Source: Gordionus sp. m RMFG-2023 (lineage: Eukaryota; Nematomorpha; Gordioida; Chordodea; Parachordodidae). From it: 64,000 nucleotides of DNA. Positions 47,900 through 59,023 of this stretch are shown here, piece by piece. The position numbers and the translations under genes were made by a program. Numbering within the stretch: position 1 is the first letter of the stretch; each line of letters begins with the position of its first letter. The notes under the pieces were generated by a model. That model made no database searches, was not told the origin of the DNA, and saw only the letters and a list, made by a program, of their open reading frames with translations. Location of the stretch: NCBI RefSeq assembly GCF_954871325.1, contig NC_088777.1, positions 33,519,366 to 33,583,365 of the forward strand, in the 5' to 3' direction.

Positions 47900-49690
47900 A
47901 ATTTGTAATTCAAATGTCAATTACATCATATATTACTGGATCTTTTTCCCCGATTTAAAATATTTTTGAAACTTATGTTTCCACGATCTTCATTGATATT
48001 ATTTATTCTTTTCGGTTTATTTATTAATATTTTGATTAAATTCTTAAGCTAAGGCTTATTCGACTCTATTTTTTATTCATAGTTGTTACTTTATTATATA
48101 AGAGTTGGGCGTAAAATACTAAATACAAATGCTTATTTGTAAATTATTATTTGAATATTTTCGAAAGTATTTAATAATTGTATTTTAAATCATAAAAATA
48201 AAAAGTATTTTGCATTTTTCACGATTTCACTTTTTTAGTTAAGACAGGTACATATATTTTTAAATTTATAAATTTAAATCTACAATTAATTTATTTATTA
48301 TTTTTGTGACTCAACTCAAGTTAGCATAAAAAAATAACATCTTATTTGTTTAATCCTATTTATAAAATTAATATTTACTAAAATGAAACCAAAGATAAAG
48401 ATATATAACTAGTAGAAAATATAGATTTCAGTTCTACCTAGTTTTTTTTATTCTTAAACTATTATGTTCATAAGATATTTTTTGTAAAGAACAACGCCCA
48501 CATCTTCTACATGTCATTTAACAATTTTAGATGGAAAGTATAAGAGGGTAACAATTCTCTCACATTATTATTTTAAATAAAGATAGGTCATGTAGTGAAG
48601 AAAAAAATATTTAGAGGCTATGTTTTTAGACGAAGACCTCTTAACTAAAAATATGAGATAATGGACAATGCAAAACCATCTTCTTATGTTGAGGAAGACA
48701 ATAATATTATTTTTGAAAATTCTATAAAATGTTAATATAATGTTTCCAACAATGTAGAGTTATAACTATTAAATTATTTAAAAGATGAGCGCAAAGATAT
48801 ATATATATATGGCAAGCACATAGCCAACGGAGGGTGGAGGGAGCAGAAATCGTTGAAAAATTATATTAGGTTTTCACGAATTAAGAATTACTAAAGTATT
48901 TTAAATTTTAACAAAAAGTTAAAATTAATTTAAATATTTTTTCCTTGTGTAATAATATTTTATCCCATAGAAATTTAAAGTATATTTTCTTATATTTTTT
49001 TAAACCTTAAATACTGGGATAGAAAATCCATTGTTGTAATGTAAATATTAGTATGGACACCACTTCCCACCCCTTCAATGTGGCATCATTAGATGGCAAA
49101 AAATTCTTCAGACAAAGTTAAAGTTTACCTAAAAGAAATTATGGAAGAATAAGTAATAGTACTGTATTGCATGAGATGAATCATCAATAAAAAATAATAT
49201 ATCATACTGATCAGGCAAATTTTTTTATTTAATCATATATTTATTTACAGATTCTTTGAACATTAAATCTCAATATTGATAGTAATCATTAAAACTTACA
49301 TTAAAAAATTCAAACTAAAATCAGCCACCACTCACCCTTAAAGTAATTAAATTATAGTGTAGTTCTCGGGTATAGGCTCTTTTTTTGCCTCACTCCTTTT
49401 TAATAAGCCTATAGATGTTTAAGCAACATTTTTGGAATGTTGTGCCTATAAGTACGTGCGGCTTGCCCACAATCGTGTGGAGGGCTTCTTATATTTTTAC
49501 TTTTATACCCAAATTAAATTGTTCCAATTAGATGGAAATGAGGAAAACCTAGCGTAGTTCTGTTGAACCTTCAACGATAGAGGGCAAAAGCGCTATATAT
49601 CACGTATCACGTAAGTACTGGGATATAAGAAAATTTTTATCAACCAGAAACATAAATTCTATTTAATTTTTCTCTGCCAATAGTTATGAT
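47900..49690. other. AT-rich stretch without recognised genes
   Basis: Mostly AT-rich DNA with a short AT dinucleotide run near 48800. The patch 49420-49620 is less AT-rich (GTACGTGCGGCTTGCCCACA, CTTCAACGATAGAGGGC) but matches no gene or RNA family I know. Confidence 0.4.
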
Positions 49691-49720
49691 TATGCAAAAT
49701 TTATAGAGTGAATAAAATAT

Positions 49721-49890
49721 TCAAATAACCAAAGAAAACAGAATAACCGCAAAAAGCATGCCCGACATTATGGAGCCTTCGACATCAGCTGTTCCAGCAT
49801 TTTTGAATCTAGAAGAGCTTATTTTGAGTGCCCTTGAAGAAATATCAGAATGGCCTGAACCAGATATTTCATCTGTTGTATACATTATTA
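49721..49890 (-). CDS. Unrecognised exon-like frame with C-terminal membrane helix
   Basis: The minus-strand frame DEISGSGHSDISSRALKISS then RFKNAGTADVEGSIM ends with the hydrophobic GMLFAVILFSLVI just before the stop. A CAACAG acceptor-like site sits at 49881-49886. Its base composition is clearly richer in G+C than the flanks, as coding exons are in this window. It could be the last exon of a tail-anchored or single-pass membrane protein, but no upstream exon was found and no family is recognised. It may also be chance. Confidence 0.3.
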
Positions 49891-50160
49891 GATTTAATAT
49901 GACAGCCGTTCTTTTGTGCATTAGAATATGCTAATAAATTATTTCACAACAATTTTATACATTTTTCAAAAAAAATGATATGGATTTGGCTGAAATTATA
50001 AGAATAGCCAATATCATTATATTACAACTTGGAAAACTAGAAGTTAATATCGACCAAGAATTTCAATGTAATTGTTAAGGCGAAAGAGAAATTACATGAT
50101 TTTGAGATTCGCAAGCCTCAGGATGCACATAGACAAATAAATCAATCTAATACTAAAGTG

Positions 50161-50352
50161 TAGTGTTGTTAAACGGCTCGTTACTCAATATTTTTGCCAG
50201 AAAAATATTGCCTAAGCCTCGAGATTTTGCTAATAGATGTCTTTGTTCCTTCTATAGACAAAATCTACAGGCTTGCTTAATATTATTCTGGATGAAATAT
50301 TGAGTTAGCCGTTTTTAAAAATCGGCTCAAAACGAGCTGTTTAACAACACTA
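50161..50352. mobile_element. hAT-type MITE, family M copy 4 (cleanest)
   Basis: 192 bp, starts TAGTGTTGTTAAACGGCTCG and ends CGAGCTGTTTAACAACACTA, about 22 bp of inverted repeat with one extra base. Perfect 8-bp duplication CTAAAGTG (50153-50160 and 50353-50360). The interior folds: GCCTCGAGATTTTGCTAATA pairs in part with GACAAAATCTACAGGCTTGC. The best reference copy of the family. Confidence 0.95.
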
Positions 50353-50365
50353 CTAAAGTGGTCTC

Positions 50366-50564
50366 AAGTGTTGTTAAACGACTCGATTTTCAAAAATGGC
50401 TAGACCATAATTTTAGCCAAAAATATTGCGCATTGGATATTTTGTACATAGATAAAAGAAAAATTTAGACATCTATTAACAAAATCTCGAGCGAAGCTTG
50501 CGCTATATTATATGGCTAAAATCTTAATCTAAAATTGGCTAAATCTAGCCCTTTAACAACACTA
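50366..50564. mobile_element. hAT-type MITE, family M copy 5
   Basis: 199 bp, begins AAGTGTTGTTAAACGACTCG and ends AGCCCTTTAACAACACTA. Flanks GTGGTCTC (50358-50365) and GTGGGCTA (50565-50572) match at 6 of 8. It sits 13 bp from the end of copy 4 and overlaps its target duplication. Confidence 0.85.
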
Positions 50565-51254
50565 GTGGGCTAAATTGAGGATTACTATAAAATAATGTTT
50601 TTATTCCACTTTTGGATACATTTTTTACTCATACTAAATGATTTGTGATTCATCAAATGTCTTTATCCAATTTACAAATACTATTACCTATGGATATATG
50701 AAATCTTGATATTTAAAAAATTAAATATTTGGCTCAATTTTATTTAGATATATATATGAACTAATAGCTAATTGATTTCATTATTTAAATTATAGTATGA
50801 AAGATTAATTTTAGTGGCTTTAAAAATTAATTTGGAGTATTTCTAAACATATGAAAATTACTATTTTGGCAACAATATCTATTTTATTTTATTTTAATTT
50901 TTTCATCTTTATTTATTTCGATCAGTAAGCATAAATGAGAGAACCTTTTCTATATTACGGAGATATAAACATATCTCAAGACATTAAAATTGATTGAATG
51001 GGCTGTATCAATATATACAAATAAAGACTCAACCCACCAATGATATAATTTATTAAACAATGGGCAGACCGGTTAAACAACAATGATATATACGGGCTTG
51101 TGATTTATTTTAAAGCCAAGGGCAGACGGCCAAAAACTCACCCGATGCAGCAGACCTCTGTTGCTGTTGATATATTGTTGTAATTATTTTTTGGTGATTT
51201 AGGTGATTTATCATGTATATTCAAAACAAAAACTTAATAAAATATCTTTTTATT

Positions 51255-52470
51255 TATATACATCAGAGACCTGAAGTCTAGGCCCGGGAAAGATTTCCTA
51301 GGTCTGGTACAAATGTGTTAAAAAGTTTGTCAGATGCGAGCATATGTGGTACATTTTTTTTCAATCCCCCTACTCCCTTCATTGGTTCGGCATTTCATTT
51401 CAATTATTTTCTTTCATGCAAGTTATAGGGCCAGATGGCTATGACCAACTCTGACCTGTACTGCTGGCCTCTGATATTTGATTTATCTCGACCCTTTGCA
51501 ACCAATGGCGAGTTTGGCAAATATAAAATTCGTCGGACCTTATAAATACTGATTCTAAAGTAAAAATTCAAGGGAACGAGGAAAATCACAATCATTTTAA
51601 ACCGATCTATTTAGTTCCCAGTGATTCAGGGCCGAAGAGAAGTAATGATCTGGGGAACCTCCTTTGGAAATTAATGTTGGTCAGGAGTCTTGAAGTAATA
51701 AAGACAAATGAATACAATAGGAACGGAGTTTCCTCATAAAAACTTCTCGAAAAGAAAAATTTTCTTAATATATTAAACTTTTCTTTATAAATATAAATTT
51801 TATAAGTCGACATTTTCCTCAGCTGTGAAAATTATGAAAGAATGTTTTTTTTAAAGATGCTTTTTTGTCACCATAAATCATAAATACAATCTTTTCTTTC
51901 ATTTTCTTAATATATTTTCACATATCAGAGAAAATTAAAATTCCTATACAACCGTGTAATTTTGTATTGTTAGATCTTTTCATCGCATCGACAACTTTAG
52001 CGAAAATTTGTTTATAACATCATCTATTTTATTGATTTGTTGTCGTATTATATTTTTCAAATTTCAAATATTTAATTTCATGTTTTGAAATTAGTTTTGA
52101 ATTAACTTCTTTCTCCGTCTCAGTTATTAAATATTACGTGCGAGCAACAAATTAATAAAATAACGAAAGAAATTTTTTATAAATTTGTAAATAAAATAAT
52201 ATAAACTCGTTAAAATATAAATTTTTAAATTATTTTAGTAAATAAAAATGAAACAATTATAATGAAATATTTATAATTGTTATGAATTTTTTGTTTCAAA
52301 CTAAATATTATGCAAAATTTTATGGTAATTTGTGAGCAGAGTTGTTAAGTCAAAATTCTTGAATTTTGAGAATTTCTTATCATCCCCCGTACCTTCTTTG
52401 CACGGAATTTGAAAATTTTGTTGGGGTTTCGGTCAAGTTCCATGGAGAGCAAACTTTAATTTGTTTATTA
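51255..52470. other. Mixed region with CCGGG-word repeats, no recognised gene
   Basis: CAGAGACCTGAAGTCTAGGC then CCCGGGAAAG at 51265 resembles the ends of the 52477-52864 repeat. 51400-51830 is less AT-rich and has a plus-strand reading (VKIQGNEENHNHFKP, IYLVPSDSGPKRSNDLG) that might be worn retroelement coding sequence. I could not place it in a family. Confidence 0.3.
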
Positions 52471-52476
52471 ACATAG

Positions 52477-52864
52477 GAGACCTTTAGAGGTACCATTTGC
52501 ATGGCCCGGCCCGGATTTTAAAAAAATCACCCTGGGCTGGTATTTTTTTTAAAAATATTTTTCGACCCGGCCCGGCTCGGGTTTTATATTTTTCAGCCCA
52601 GATTTTTTTTAAAGAAATTTTTGGATCCGGTCGGACTTATTAAAAATATATTACATTTATTTTTAATTTTTATAGCTAATAATGGCGATTTAAAATATTC
52701 AGTTTTAAAATATACGGCCCGGCCTGGATATTTTTTAAAAAATTTTTAAGCCCAGTTCGGGAATTTATAAAAAATTTATTAAGCTCGGCCCTGGTATATT
52801 TAGCAAAATTAAAATACAGCCCTGCTCTTATCCCCGGAACGGGCCGGGCCCGCTACAGGTCTCT
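52477..52864. mobile_element. Non-autonomous hAT-like element with GGCCCGG subterminal words
   Basis: The left end GAGACCTTTAGAGGTACCAT then GGCCCGGCCCGG is mirrored by the right end GGGCCGGGCCCGCTACAGGT then CTC. Between are repeated CCTGGGCTGG, CCCGGCCCGGCTCGGG, ACGGCCCGGCCTGG and AAGCCCAGTTCGGG words in AT-rich spacer. CAGAGACCTGTAG-type starts and many GGCCCGG repeats are a known style of hAT-N elements. The target duplication could not be fixed. Confidence 0.65.
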
Positions 52865-52869
52865 GATTA

Positions 52870-53110
52870 ATATTTATGTAAAAATTATCTAAATAAATAT
52901 ATATATCATATAAAAGGGAAAATATTTTATAATAATCTGAACCAATTTTTCTGAGACCAGATGGCATGACCATGAACCCGAGGAACGGGTTAAAAAGATC
53001 CCCCTCGAAAATCAACAAGGGTATGTAAACGGTAATAAATCTTCATGATTTTTTGGTCGATATCAAATTGCATTTGATTCTGAAAAGGAATTGGAATTCT
53101 TAAAAAAAAT
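52870..53110 (-). pseudogene. Worn Ty3/gypsy-like reverse transcriptase fragment (fossil)
   Basis: The minus strand reads LFNPFLGFMVMPSGLRKIGS followed by IYIYLDNFYI, which resembles the FxVMPFGLKNAGATFQ and VYLDDMLV blocks of Ty3/gypsy RT. Strongly decayed and very old. Neighbouring frames at 53164-53406 are not recognisable. Element limits unknown. Confidence 0.4.
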
Positions 53111-53924
53111 ATTCTTAAATTATTGATTAAAGAACGCTTTTCAGATAAATTTACACAGAATGATTATAACGTTGTTTCATGTTTTAATCCATTGCCCCCC
53201 CCCTTCCCGACCCTAATTATTTTATGACAGATAAAATGGCCCAATAGAATCTTAAACTTAAATATTGATAAGCAGTTCCGTCCTTGGGGGATGATATATC
53301 GACCACGTGATTCCGTTAAATTGAAAAATATATTTGAAAATTTATATATGTTGACTTGGCAGTTTCTAACATCAACCCAATATTTTAAGGGATATATTAT
53401 TGTCATTCAGTAAAAATCGCGAAGTTTTTTATAATGCCCTGATTGTCCTGACTTAGCATAATTTGTGCAATATATGATTTATTTTATGTGTATCTATCAA
53501 ACCTTCACGGGTTGTAAATGAGATTATAATAGCATATGATTATTAGCCTCGGAAGTAAAAGAAACACATGTTTTAAGAATATCATTAATATTATGTATAA
53601 AAAAAATATAATGGTATTTAAGAATTTATATAAATACCATTCAGGAGTGATCATCATTGGGATATCAATGGCTTCTTGTAAGGCCTCGTTCTTTACACAA
53701 ATAAGGGTTTTATCGAGCATCAAGGAGTCAATAAAATTTAGTTAAATGGCATATGAAAAAAAAACTCGAAATTCATCTTTTAATTCATTTATATTTTTTT
53801 TTAAACATATTTTCAATAAAAATAACAAAACATTTCTGAGTGCTTAACCATTTGTTTCATTTCAAAAAATATACGAATAAACAGCCCTCCCCCCTTCAAC
53901 TGGATATTCCTGGCTATGGGCTTG

Positions 53925-54130
53925 ATAAATACTAGAATATTTTAAAATAAATACTGGACAATTTTAGTTACAATTCCATTTAATTATTTTTTTTAATACT
54001 CAATATTTTATAAATAGTGCCCAAATTATTAATTTTTTTGATAATAAAAAACACTGATAAATTTATTGCCCAAAAATTTATAAATATTGCCCAAAGGATT
54101 ATATTTTGATAATAAAAATATTACCCATTT
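53925..54130. repeat. Dispersed repeat with TGCCCAAA words, copy 2
   Basis: TTTATAAATAGTGCCCAAAT, TTATTGCCCAAAAATTTATA and AAATATTGCCCAAAG, then AATATTACCCATTTTG, follow the same order as 5330-5630. Confidence 0.5.
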
Positions 54131-54574
54131 TGTCACAATGAGGAGATTTGTCATAGTGAATCAAAACCTAAATATAAAAAGAAATATATATATAAAAAAG
54201 AAATTAATAATAATTAGGAATCACGAAATCATGAAATCAATTTATCTCTTTATTCAAAATTATAACATTATCAAATTAACAAAATTATAAAAGTAAAAAT
54301 AATAAAAAAGATTAATAAAAAAAAATAAAAATAAAATACAAAAAAGTTAATAATTATAAAAGATCATTTTGTATGGTAAAAATTGGCCTCTTTATACTTT
54401 TTCCAATTTTCTTTATCACTAATATTCATAACTATTCAAATATAATATTTTTATCACGCGTTATAACAATAAATCCAAAAGAATTCTTTATGCAAATTAA
54501 ATATAAAGTACAAATTTAACTAATCTAAAATTTACAACACATTTTTATTACATACTACACAAAAAAGTCATCGC

Positions 54575-54745
54575 CTTAAATAAATTCGGGCCTAGCCGGA
54601 CGGACGATAACTTTTATTTCGAGTGGCTTTTCGGGACAAATAAAAAAAAATTCATTCGTAATCGGGCTGAGGAAAATATTATAGCCTGGCCGGGCCTGAA
54701 AATTACACCCGATGCAGATCACCATTCTAGCTCTGATCTGACTTT
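54575..54745. repeat. GGCCCGG-word repeat, hAT-like end
   Basis: TCGGGCCTAGCCGGACGGAC, TCGAGTGGCTTTTCGGGAC, TAATCGGGCTGAGG and CTGGCCGGGCCTGAAAATTA, then ACACCCGATGCAGATCACC and AGCTCTG. ACCCGATGCAG also occurs at 51142 before CAGACCTCTG, so these belong to one family. Confidence 0.5.
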
Positions 54746-56600
54746 TTTTAAAGCTGTAAATTGGCGCCAAGATTTATATTTTTTTATATTTATTTTTATA
54801 ACTCTTTAATGGGAGCTATTAGAGTACAAAGTGGAAAGATTATGTGATACTTTTGTGATATATTTTTAAAATTTAAAATTACAGTATAATTGCGGGAATT
54901 ATTTCAATATAGGATAATAAATTAAAACTGCAGTCGTTTTTTTTTAAAAAATATAAAATTTTATGTATCTGTCCAATTCGAACATTAAATACTGATAGTA
55001 TTTTCGAGAAAAAATTTTTTTTTTAAAAAATTGCCTTTTTACTACAAAAGAAATCGAACAAACAAAAGATGAATCTGATATATGAACTAACATAGTTCAC
55101 ATCAAGGTTCTACCGTATTATTTAGTTTATACAGATAATGTTAAGTTCAGAGAAACTCAAACAATGAACAAAACTGCATGAAATATTTGGATTAACTCAA
55201 GTTTAAGTACCCTTTTATTCCCCTCACAAAATTCCTTGCATTTTCTTCTATCCTTTCCCGTCCCTTCATTATTTTATAATTTAATAATTTAACAAGTTGT
55301 TATTCCTATCTATTCCCATGAGTATTTAAATATATTTTTTTTTTTAAAAATTATATTTAAGTTAGTCAATCGTTATTTATCCCAAATTCAGTTTTGCTAA
55401 ATCACCATATACAAATCTTCAAAATAATTTGCAATTTATCGAAAAATGTCAATCAGTTATATATTTTTTTATATTTATGATTTATAAAAAAAACCCTATG
55501 TAATAATAAATTAATTAATTATAGGCTATACGCTTCTTTTTTTTCATATTTTTAATTATATATTTATAATAAAATAAATTTTTTTTAAAAATTCTGAAAA
55601 TCATTCCTGATATAGTTTATTTCTCCCCCATCGCATATTCAATGATTCAATCAATAGTCAAATTAAGTATGTATATATTTTATTTTATTTTATATCAGTT
55701 TTAGATGTTAGTTTATAATATCTCTTATTTTACACCATATCAAAATATTTTTAATACAATTTACAATTCATTTTAACACGCAAATTTTAAAAAAATCCCG
55801 TAAATATAGAATATATCAGAAACGATTATATTAAGAGGTTTTATGCTAATTTATAATATCCTTTTAATTGTTGCATAATGGAAAGACCATCTATTTCCAA
55901 CACTTTCTGACAAAGAGGATCCAAAACCATTTAAAATAGATCGAAAGTTGTCTTTACTTGATTCTTTGATTTCGAATACAGTTGAAACACTTAAATTTAA
56001 AAAAAAGTGCTCTTACAAAAATAGTCTTTAATGAATCGGATTTAAATAGTCGTTGTTTGTTAAATTTCCCCTCTAATATTTACGTCTTTCAATTAGCAAA
56101 AATAAATCTTTAGGGAATATATATTTATTAATTTCTCGATCTTTTTAAAACAAAAAAAGATTAAAAATCTATAATATATAAAATTATTTTCTCAAAAATA
56201 TATATTAGATTGCATATAACAATCAGAATGAACCCTTTTTCTTAGATCTGACGATACAAAATTCTTCCCAATTCAATCCATTTATTTATAAAGAAAGATA
56301 AAAAGGAAGCGAAAACAAAAGTATAAAATTATCGATTCGGAATGTAACCCTTTATTTTTTATTTTGAAAAATTGCATTAAAATAAAACTCATCAAAATTA
56401 ATAATTATATAAAATGATTTATTTTAATATTTATAATAATGCATCAATCTTTAATATATATAATATTTAAAATATATTAAATTTTATAATTCTAGGGAAT
56501 TAAACATTAAAAAGTTTATACATCTAGTAGTATAATAATAAAAAAAAAGGAAATATATAATAAATATTGGAGAATATGTTTGTGACGGTGTTATAAAAAG
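54746..56600. other. AT-rich stretch, one unidentified coding-like patch
   Basis: 55885-56100 on the plus strand reads LFPTLSDKEDPKPFKIDRKL then SLLDSLISNTVETLKF, and after a stop SDLNSRCLLNFPSNIYVFQL. Composition is coding-like, but there is no family match. The rest is AT-rich DNA without features. Confidence 0.35.
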
Positions 56601-56608
56601 TATTGAGG

Positions 56609-58474
56609 TTAGGAAGGATCATCTTGTGGAATGAGACTGCCTATGAAGCTAATATAATTAGCCTTGTGTATTGCTATGGCGAGCCTTTGCCTTAAGAAGA
56701 AGCCCTCGCGGGGTTCACCGGTTAGTTGACGGATGTGGGAGCCGAGTTCCTTGAAAAAGGATAAGGCATATTTCCTAAAAGTAGTAAGGGTAGTGGAAAT
56801 GATGGGGATGAAAATATATTCTTGAGAGATTTCAGAATATTTCGCTATTTTGAGTGACTCCTTTTTCTCAAATATATTAACTGTTTGATTTGATGGAACG
56901 AGTGGATCAATGCAAGAGTAGTCCCAGACCAGGAATTGACCACGCTTCCAAGGAATTTGCGAAATTCTGTCAGGCCGTTTCCCATCAGATCTGAAAAGAC
57001 GAGAAGGTTCAAGAGTGGAGGGGATTTGAGCGGATCTAATAGCTCTAAGGATGATAGAATTGCATAGATTATGTCTTACAATTCGACCTTTACATGAGCT
57101 ACAATGAAGACTATGTCTACCATTGCCCAAAACTGCAGAACCGCAACCTGAACATATGTGGGGTTGGGTAATAGGACAATTTAATCGAATACCAATCGCG
57201 TGAGTAAGCTCGTTTTTATTCAGTTGTAATTGCAGATTAACAGACGGAATAGCTTCGAGAAACTCATGGCCTGAACCATTAAGCAGAGAAGAGAATAAGG
57301 GACGGTGAGATAATTGCATTCTGGAAAGGAGTGATTCAACGCAGAGTGCAATAATAGGCCTATCCCAGTCCTTCTGCTAATTCGATTCGGGAAGAGGGTG
57401 ATCCGCAGTAATTTGAGTCTTCCATTCGATGATTGCTTCATAATAAGACGAGTCGAATTTTAAAGAATTAGGATTTACTATGTTTTTAGTTAAAAGGCAA
57501 CTGGATATGAAGGCTGTTAAGGCGAGATCGGAAGGAGATCTGAAACCTAGACCTCCCATCTTAGTGGGTAAAGAGGCTTCTGTCCATGCAATTTCATCAA
57601 ATTTAAGATTTAGGATATTTTCGATAAGGATTTTGATCCCATTTTCATAAACTCCAAGCGGAATGGGGAATTTAAATATGGCGGTTGAACGAAGTGCATA
57701 AAGAATACGGGGAATATTGAAAAAAATTTTCACAAGGAAAAAGGCTTTATGAGAGGGAAGTAGGGAAAATAAATCTGCCAACTCAAATAAAGTATCCAAA
57801 GTGGACTGAAGAAAGGAAGAAATAGCAGATTTACCACCAACTGGGGCTCCCAGATGATAGAGACCATCAAGAGTCGTTAGTTTGAATTTGTTTGTATTAG
57901 GTTCGATTGTATTGATAGGGATAAATTCTGATTTCTCTGGATTAATGAAGAGTCCAATAGCAGATCCGGCCACCTTGATGATGTTCACGGCTTTATTGAC
58001 CTCAACATTGGATCCTCCAAGGATATCATCATCAATGTACCAGGAAAGCAGGGATAATGAGCAGACCGAATTAATGGATTTAATGATGTCATTAATACCT
58101 AAACAAAAGAATAGGGAACCTAGGGGGTCTCCCTGCTGAATGCCCTCGATGGAAGGAATTTTAAAGGTATCAAACTGAAGAGTGGGGGGCAATTGATAAC
58201 ACGAATAAAAAAACTTAGTGTAACTGGGAAAAATATTACTTGAGGAACTCAGAAAGGAGTTCCGAGAGAAGTCGATTTTAATCAAGGATTCATTAGAAGG
58301 TAAATTTTCAAGATATAATCTGGACATATGTACAACCGCTTCACAGTCACTGGGGATTCCAACACCAAGTTGGAAGGGGCTTAGGAGACGTGAAGCATCA
58401 TGCTTAATTCGAGATGATATCATCTTGGCTACTAAACGACGAAAGGTAAAACCAATGGCAATGGGTCTGTGAGT
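56609..58474 (-). pseudogene. Non-LTR retrotransposon ORF: RT plus PD-(D/E)XK-like nuclease
   Basis: One frame from 58474 leftward. It has THRPIAIGFTFRRLVAKMIS, PFQLGVGIPSDCEAVVH, LIKIDFSRNSF (RT motif A with Asp), GIQQGDPLGSLFFCLGIN (motif B), SWYIDDDILGG (motif C, YxDD) and GLFINPEKSEF (motif D). Then come a thumb and KMGGLGFRSPSDLA. After one in-frame TAG (57377-57379), where the copy at 63 kb has AGG, it continues WDRPIIALCVESLLSR, a Cys-His cluster (CSGCGSAVLGNGRHSLHC), then DGKRPD..PWKRG..LVWD. That last block is a restriction-like endonuclease core as in R2-type elements. The 5' end stops at a GGCCCGGG repeat, so it is 5'-truncated or cut. The sequence is much richer in G+C than its flanks. 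Clade within the endonuclease-bearing elements not assigned. One stop in about 620 codons means a young copy. Confidence 0.85.
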
Positions 58475-58505
58475 TACCCGGGCCAGGCCTGCAGATCTCT
58501 GATTA
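58475..58505. repeat. Terminal fragment of GGCCCGG-type hAT repeat
   Basis: ACCCGGGCCAGGCCTGCAGA then TCTCTGATT resembles the right end of 52477-52864 (GGGCCCGCTACAGGT then CTCTGATT). It abuts the truncated 5' end of the retrotransposon ORF exactly. Confidence 0.45.
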
Positions 58506-58544
58506 TTTTACAGAATAAGATATGGCTTTGAATCAAAATGATTA

Positions 58545-58870
58545 AATTGCAAATATTTATTAGATTATGGGAATATTTATTAGATTATGGGAATATTTAT
58601 AATGGAAGGCACAAAGCACTCCTTGTTACAATGTTCTCTAGAGTTTTGAGATTTTATTATCTAAATAAAATTAGTCAAAAGTTATATTTTTGAAAAATGA
58701 ATATTTCACCTGTAAGTATTCAGTTAATGATAGATACTACCAAGTATAGCAATTTTCTAAATACCCAACCTAATTTGCTAAATACATAAAAATTTATTAA
58801 AATGTAATAAGACCCTTATTATTTAACACATATTATACGGAATCACATGGTAGAGTCCGGCCTCCTAAAT
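58545..58870. repeat. Dispersed repeat R, copy 3 (inverted)
   Basis: GGGAATATTTATAATGGAAG, GCACAAAGCACTCCTTGTTA, GTTCTCTAGAGTTTTGAGAT, TTTGAAAAATGAATATTTCA, ACCTAATTTGCTAAATAC and GGAATCACATGGTAGAGTCC then GGCCTCC are the reverse complement, in order, of 34458-34775. Confidence 0.85.
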
Positions 58871-58922
58871 ATCACCCCCCCCCCAAATGACGGACCGAAC
58901 AAGTTGGATTAAGAAAAAAATG

Positions 58923-58992
58923 ATCTTTGCTGGGAATCGAACCCAAAGCCATCGGATTTGTAATCGACGCTCTTGCCGATTAGACCACAGAC
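58923..58992 (-). other. tRNA-derived repeat, copy 1
   Basis: Minus strand: acceptor GTCTGTG pairs with CAAAGAT except for one position. GGTCTAATCGGCAAGAGCG is D-arm-like. TTTGGGTTCGATTCCCA is a proper T-arm with the TTCGATT loop. The anticodon arm (CGATTACAAATCCGA) pairs poorly, so no amino acid is assigned. The same block with its flanks (TTAAGAAAAAAATGATC before, TTTTCAAAATTCA after) recurs at 62496-62565. A dispersed tRNA-derived repeat is more likely than a working gene. Confidence 0.6.
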
Positions 58993-59023
58993 GGTTTTCA
59001 AAATTCAAGATTTTTTAAATGTA

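Noticed and set aside
53505-53723. PEWYLY reading resembling cytochrome b, hinting at a nuclear mitochondrial copy
   Set aside because: Only one short motif matches; neighbouring sequence does not continue as cytochrome b and no other mitochondrial gene is seen.
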